Positions 14,817-15,089 of a stretch of DNA of 15,089 bases are shown here, piece after piece. The DNA comes from Acidobacteriota bacterium (GTDB lineage Bacteria; Acidobacteriota; Vicinamibacteria; Vicinamibacterales; CAVVIG01). Location: positions 1 through 15,089 of the forward strand of contig QHWL01000069.1 of assembly GCA_003222555.1 (NCBI GenBank). Reading direction: 5' to 3'. Both the position numbers and the translations under genes were made by a program. Each line of letters begins with the position of its first letter. Position 1 is the first letter of the stretch. Below the pieces are notes generated by a model, which saw nothing but the letters and a program-made list of their open reading frames with translations, was not told the origin of the DNA and ran no database searches.

Positions 14817-15089
14817 CTATTTGTTGATGACGACGGCCGTCAGCGTGCCGCGAAGAGGGTTTGACATTCCGGATGCCACGATGGCCGATGAGCCGGTAGT
14901 CGCGACCAGCGCGGCCGACACTTTGAAGGTGTGCAACCCTGCCGCCAGTCCAGGCACCACAACCGAGAACGACCAGTTCGCGACGTTGGGGACGATTGCG
15001 CTGTTGACGGCGTAGATCCGCCTCTGGACAGTCTGGTTCGGCGTGGTGAGGTTATCCACGAACAAGTAGATGTCGACGACGACGGCCTG
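14817..15089 (-). CDS. C-terminal part of an unidentified protein (cut by the window edge)
   Basis: The frame is open from the right edge of the window to a TAG at 14817-14819 and gives 90 residues. An automatic caller may start it at an internal TTG, but the frame runs on through QAVVVDIYLFVDN, so this is the end of a longer gene. The sequence alternates hydrophobic and polar residues (WSFSVVVPGLAAGLHTFKVS, then GTLTAVVINK), as in a beta-sandwich domain, with many Val, Ala, Thr and Asn and few charges. It would fit the end of an exported or surface protein. I do not recognise a family. Confidence 0.6.
   Translation of the reverse strand, partial: QAVVVDIYLFVDNLTTPNQTVQRRIYAVNSAIVPNVANWSFSVVVPGLAAGLHTFKVSAALVATTGSSAIVASGMSNPLRGTLTAVVINK

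Overview
The window is GC-rich bacterial chromosome. It most likely comes from an Acidobacteriota genome of Vicinamibacteria type. The grounds are the acidobacterial-type VWFA protein at 160-1089, a long AddB/AddA pair, and short palindromic or microsatellite-like dispersed repeats of a kind I associate with that lineage. The lineage call is inference, since there is no rRNA or other marker gene here.

Layout. The left edge (1-108) may hold the last 35 codons of an unidentified plus-strand gene. Next come two overlapping plus-strand genes for exported proteins: a VWFA-domain protein (160-1089) and an M23/LytM zinc peptidase (1058-1996). The stretch 1997-2247 holds no intact gene, but its minus strand still encodes the C-terminal half of a response-regulator receiver domain, so it is a gene remnant. 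A 213-residue atypical SDR/NAD(P)-binding protein follows (2248-2889). It converges on the next block across a short gap made of a tandem 16-mer and an imperfect hairpin (2907-2994).

The centre is a minus-strand recombination-repair unit, transcribed as addB (10419 to 6886) then addA (6759 to 3037). Together they encode a two-subunit, AddAB-like helicase-nuclease that processes double-strand breaks. AddA has all the SF1 helicase motifs and a C-terminal nuclease. AddB has no Walker A, but has a nuclease core and four cysteines for an Fe-S cluster. Both proteins carry in-frame, low-complexity segments encoded by dispersed-type repeat DNA (5888-5985 in addA, 7399-7620 in addB). The element inside addB also fills the addB-addA gap (6768-6885). 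This is the most unusual feature of the window.

Upstream of addB, also on the minus strand, is a Kup-type potassium transporter (12541 to 10640). It is separated from addB by 220 bases containing a hairpin and 9-base repeats. Divergent from kup, on the plus strand, is a two-component system: an OmpR-type regulator (12683-13369) whose stop overlaps the start of a HAMP sensor kinase (13366-14725). As given, the kinase is broken by a one-base frame change near 13664-13684. The right edge holds the C-terminal 90 codons of an unidentified minus-strand protein (14817-15089).

Functionally this is an ordinary housekeeping and accessory neighbourhood (envelope, repair, ion transport, signalling). I see no CRISPR array, tRNA, rRNA, transposase or prophage gene. 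The points of interest are the repeat DNA built into coding sequence, the receiver-domain remnant and the kinase frameshift.
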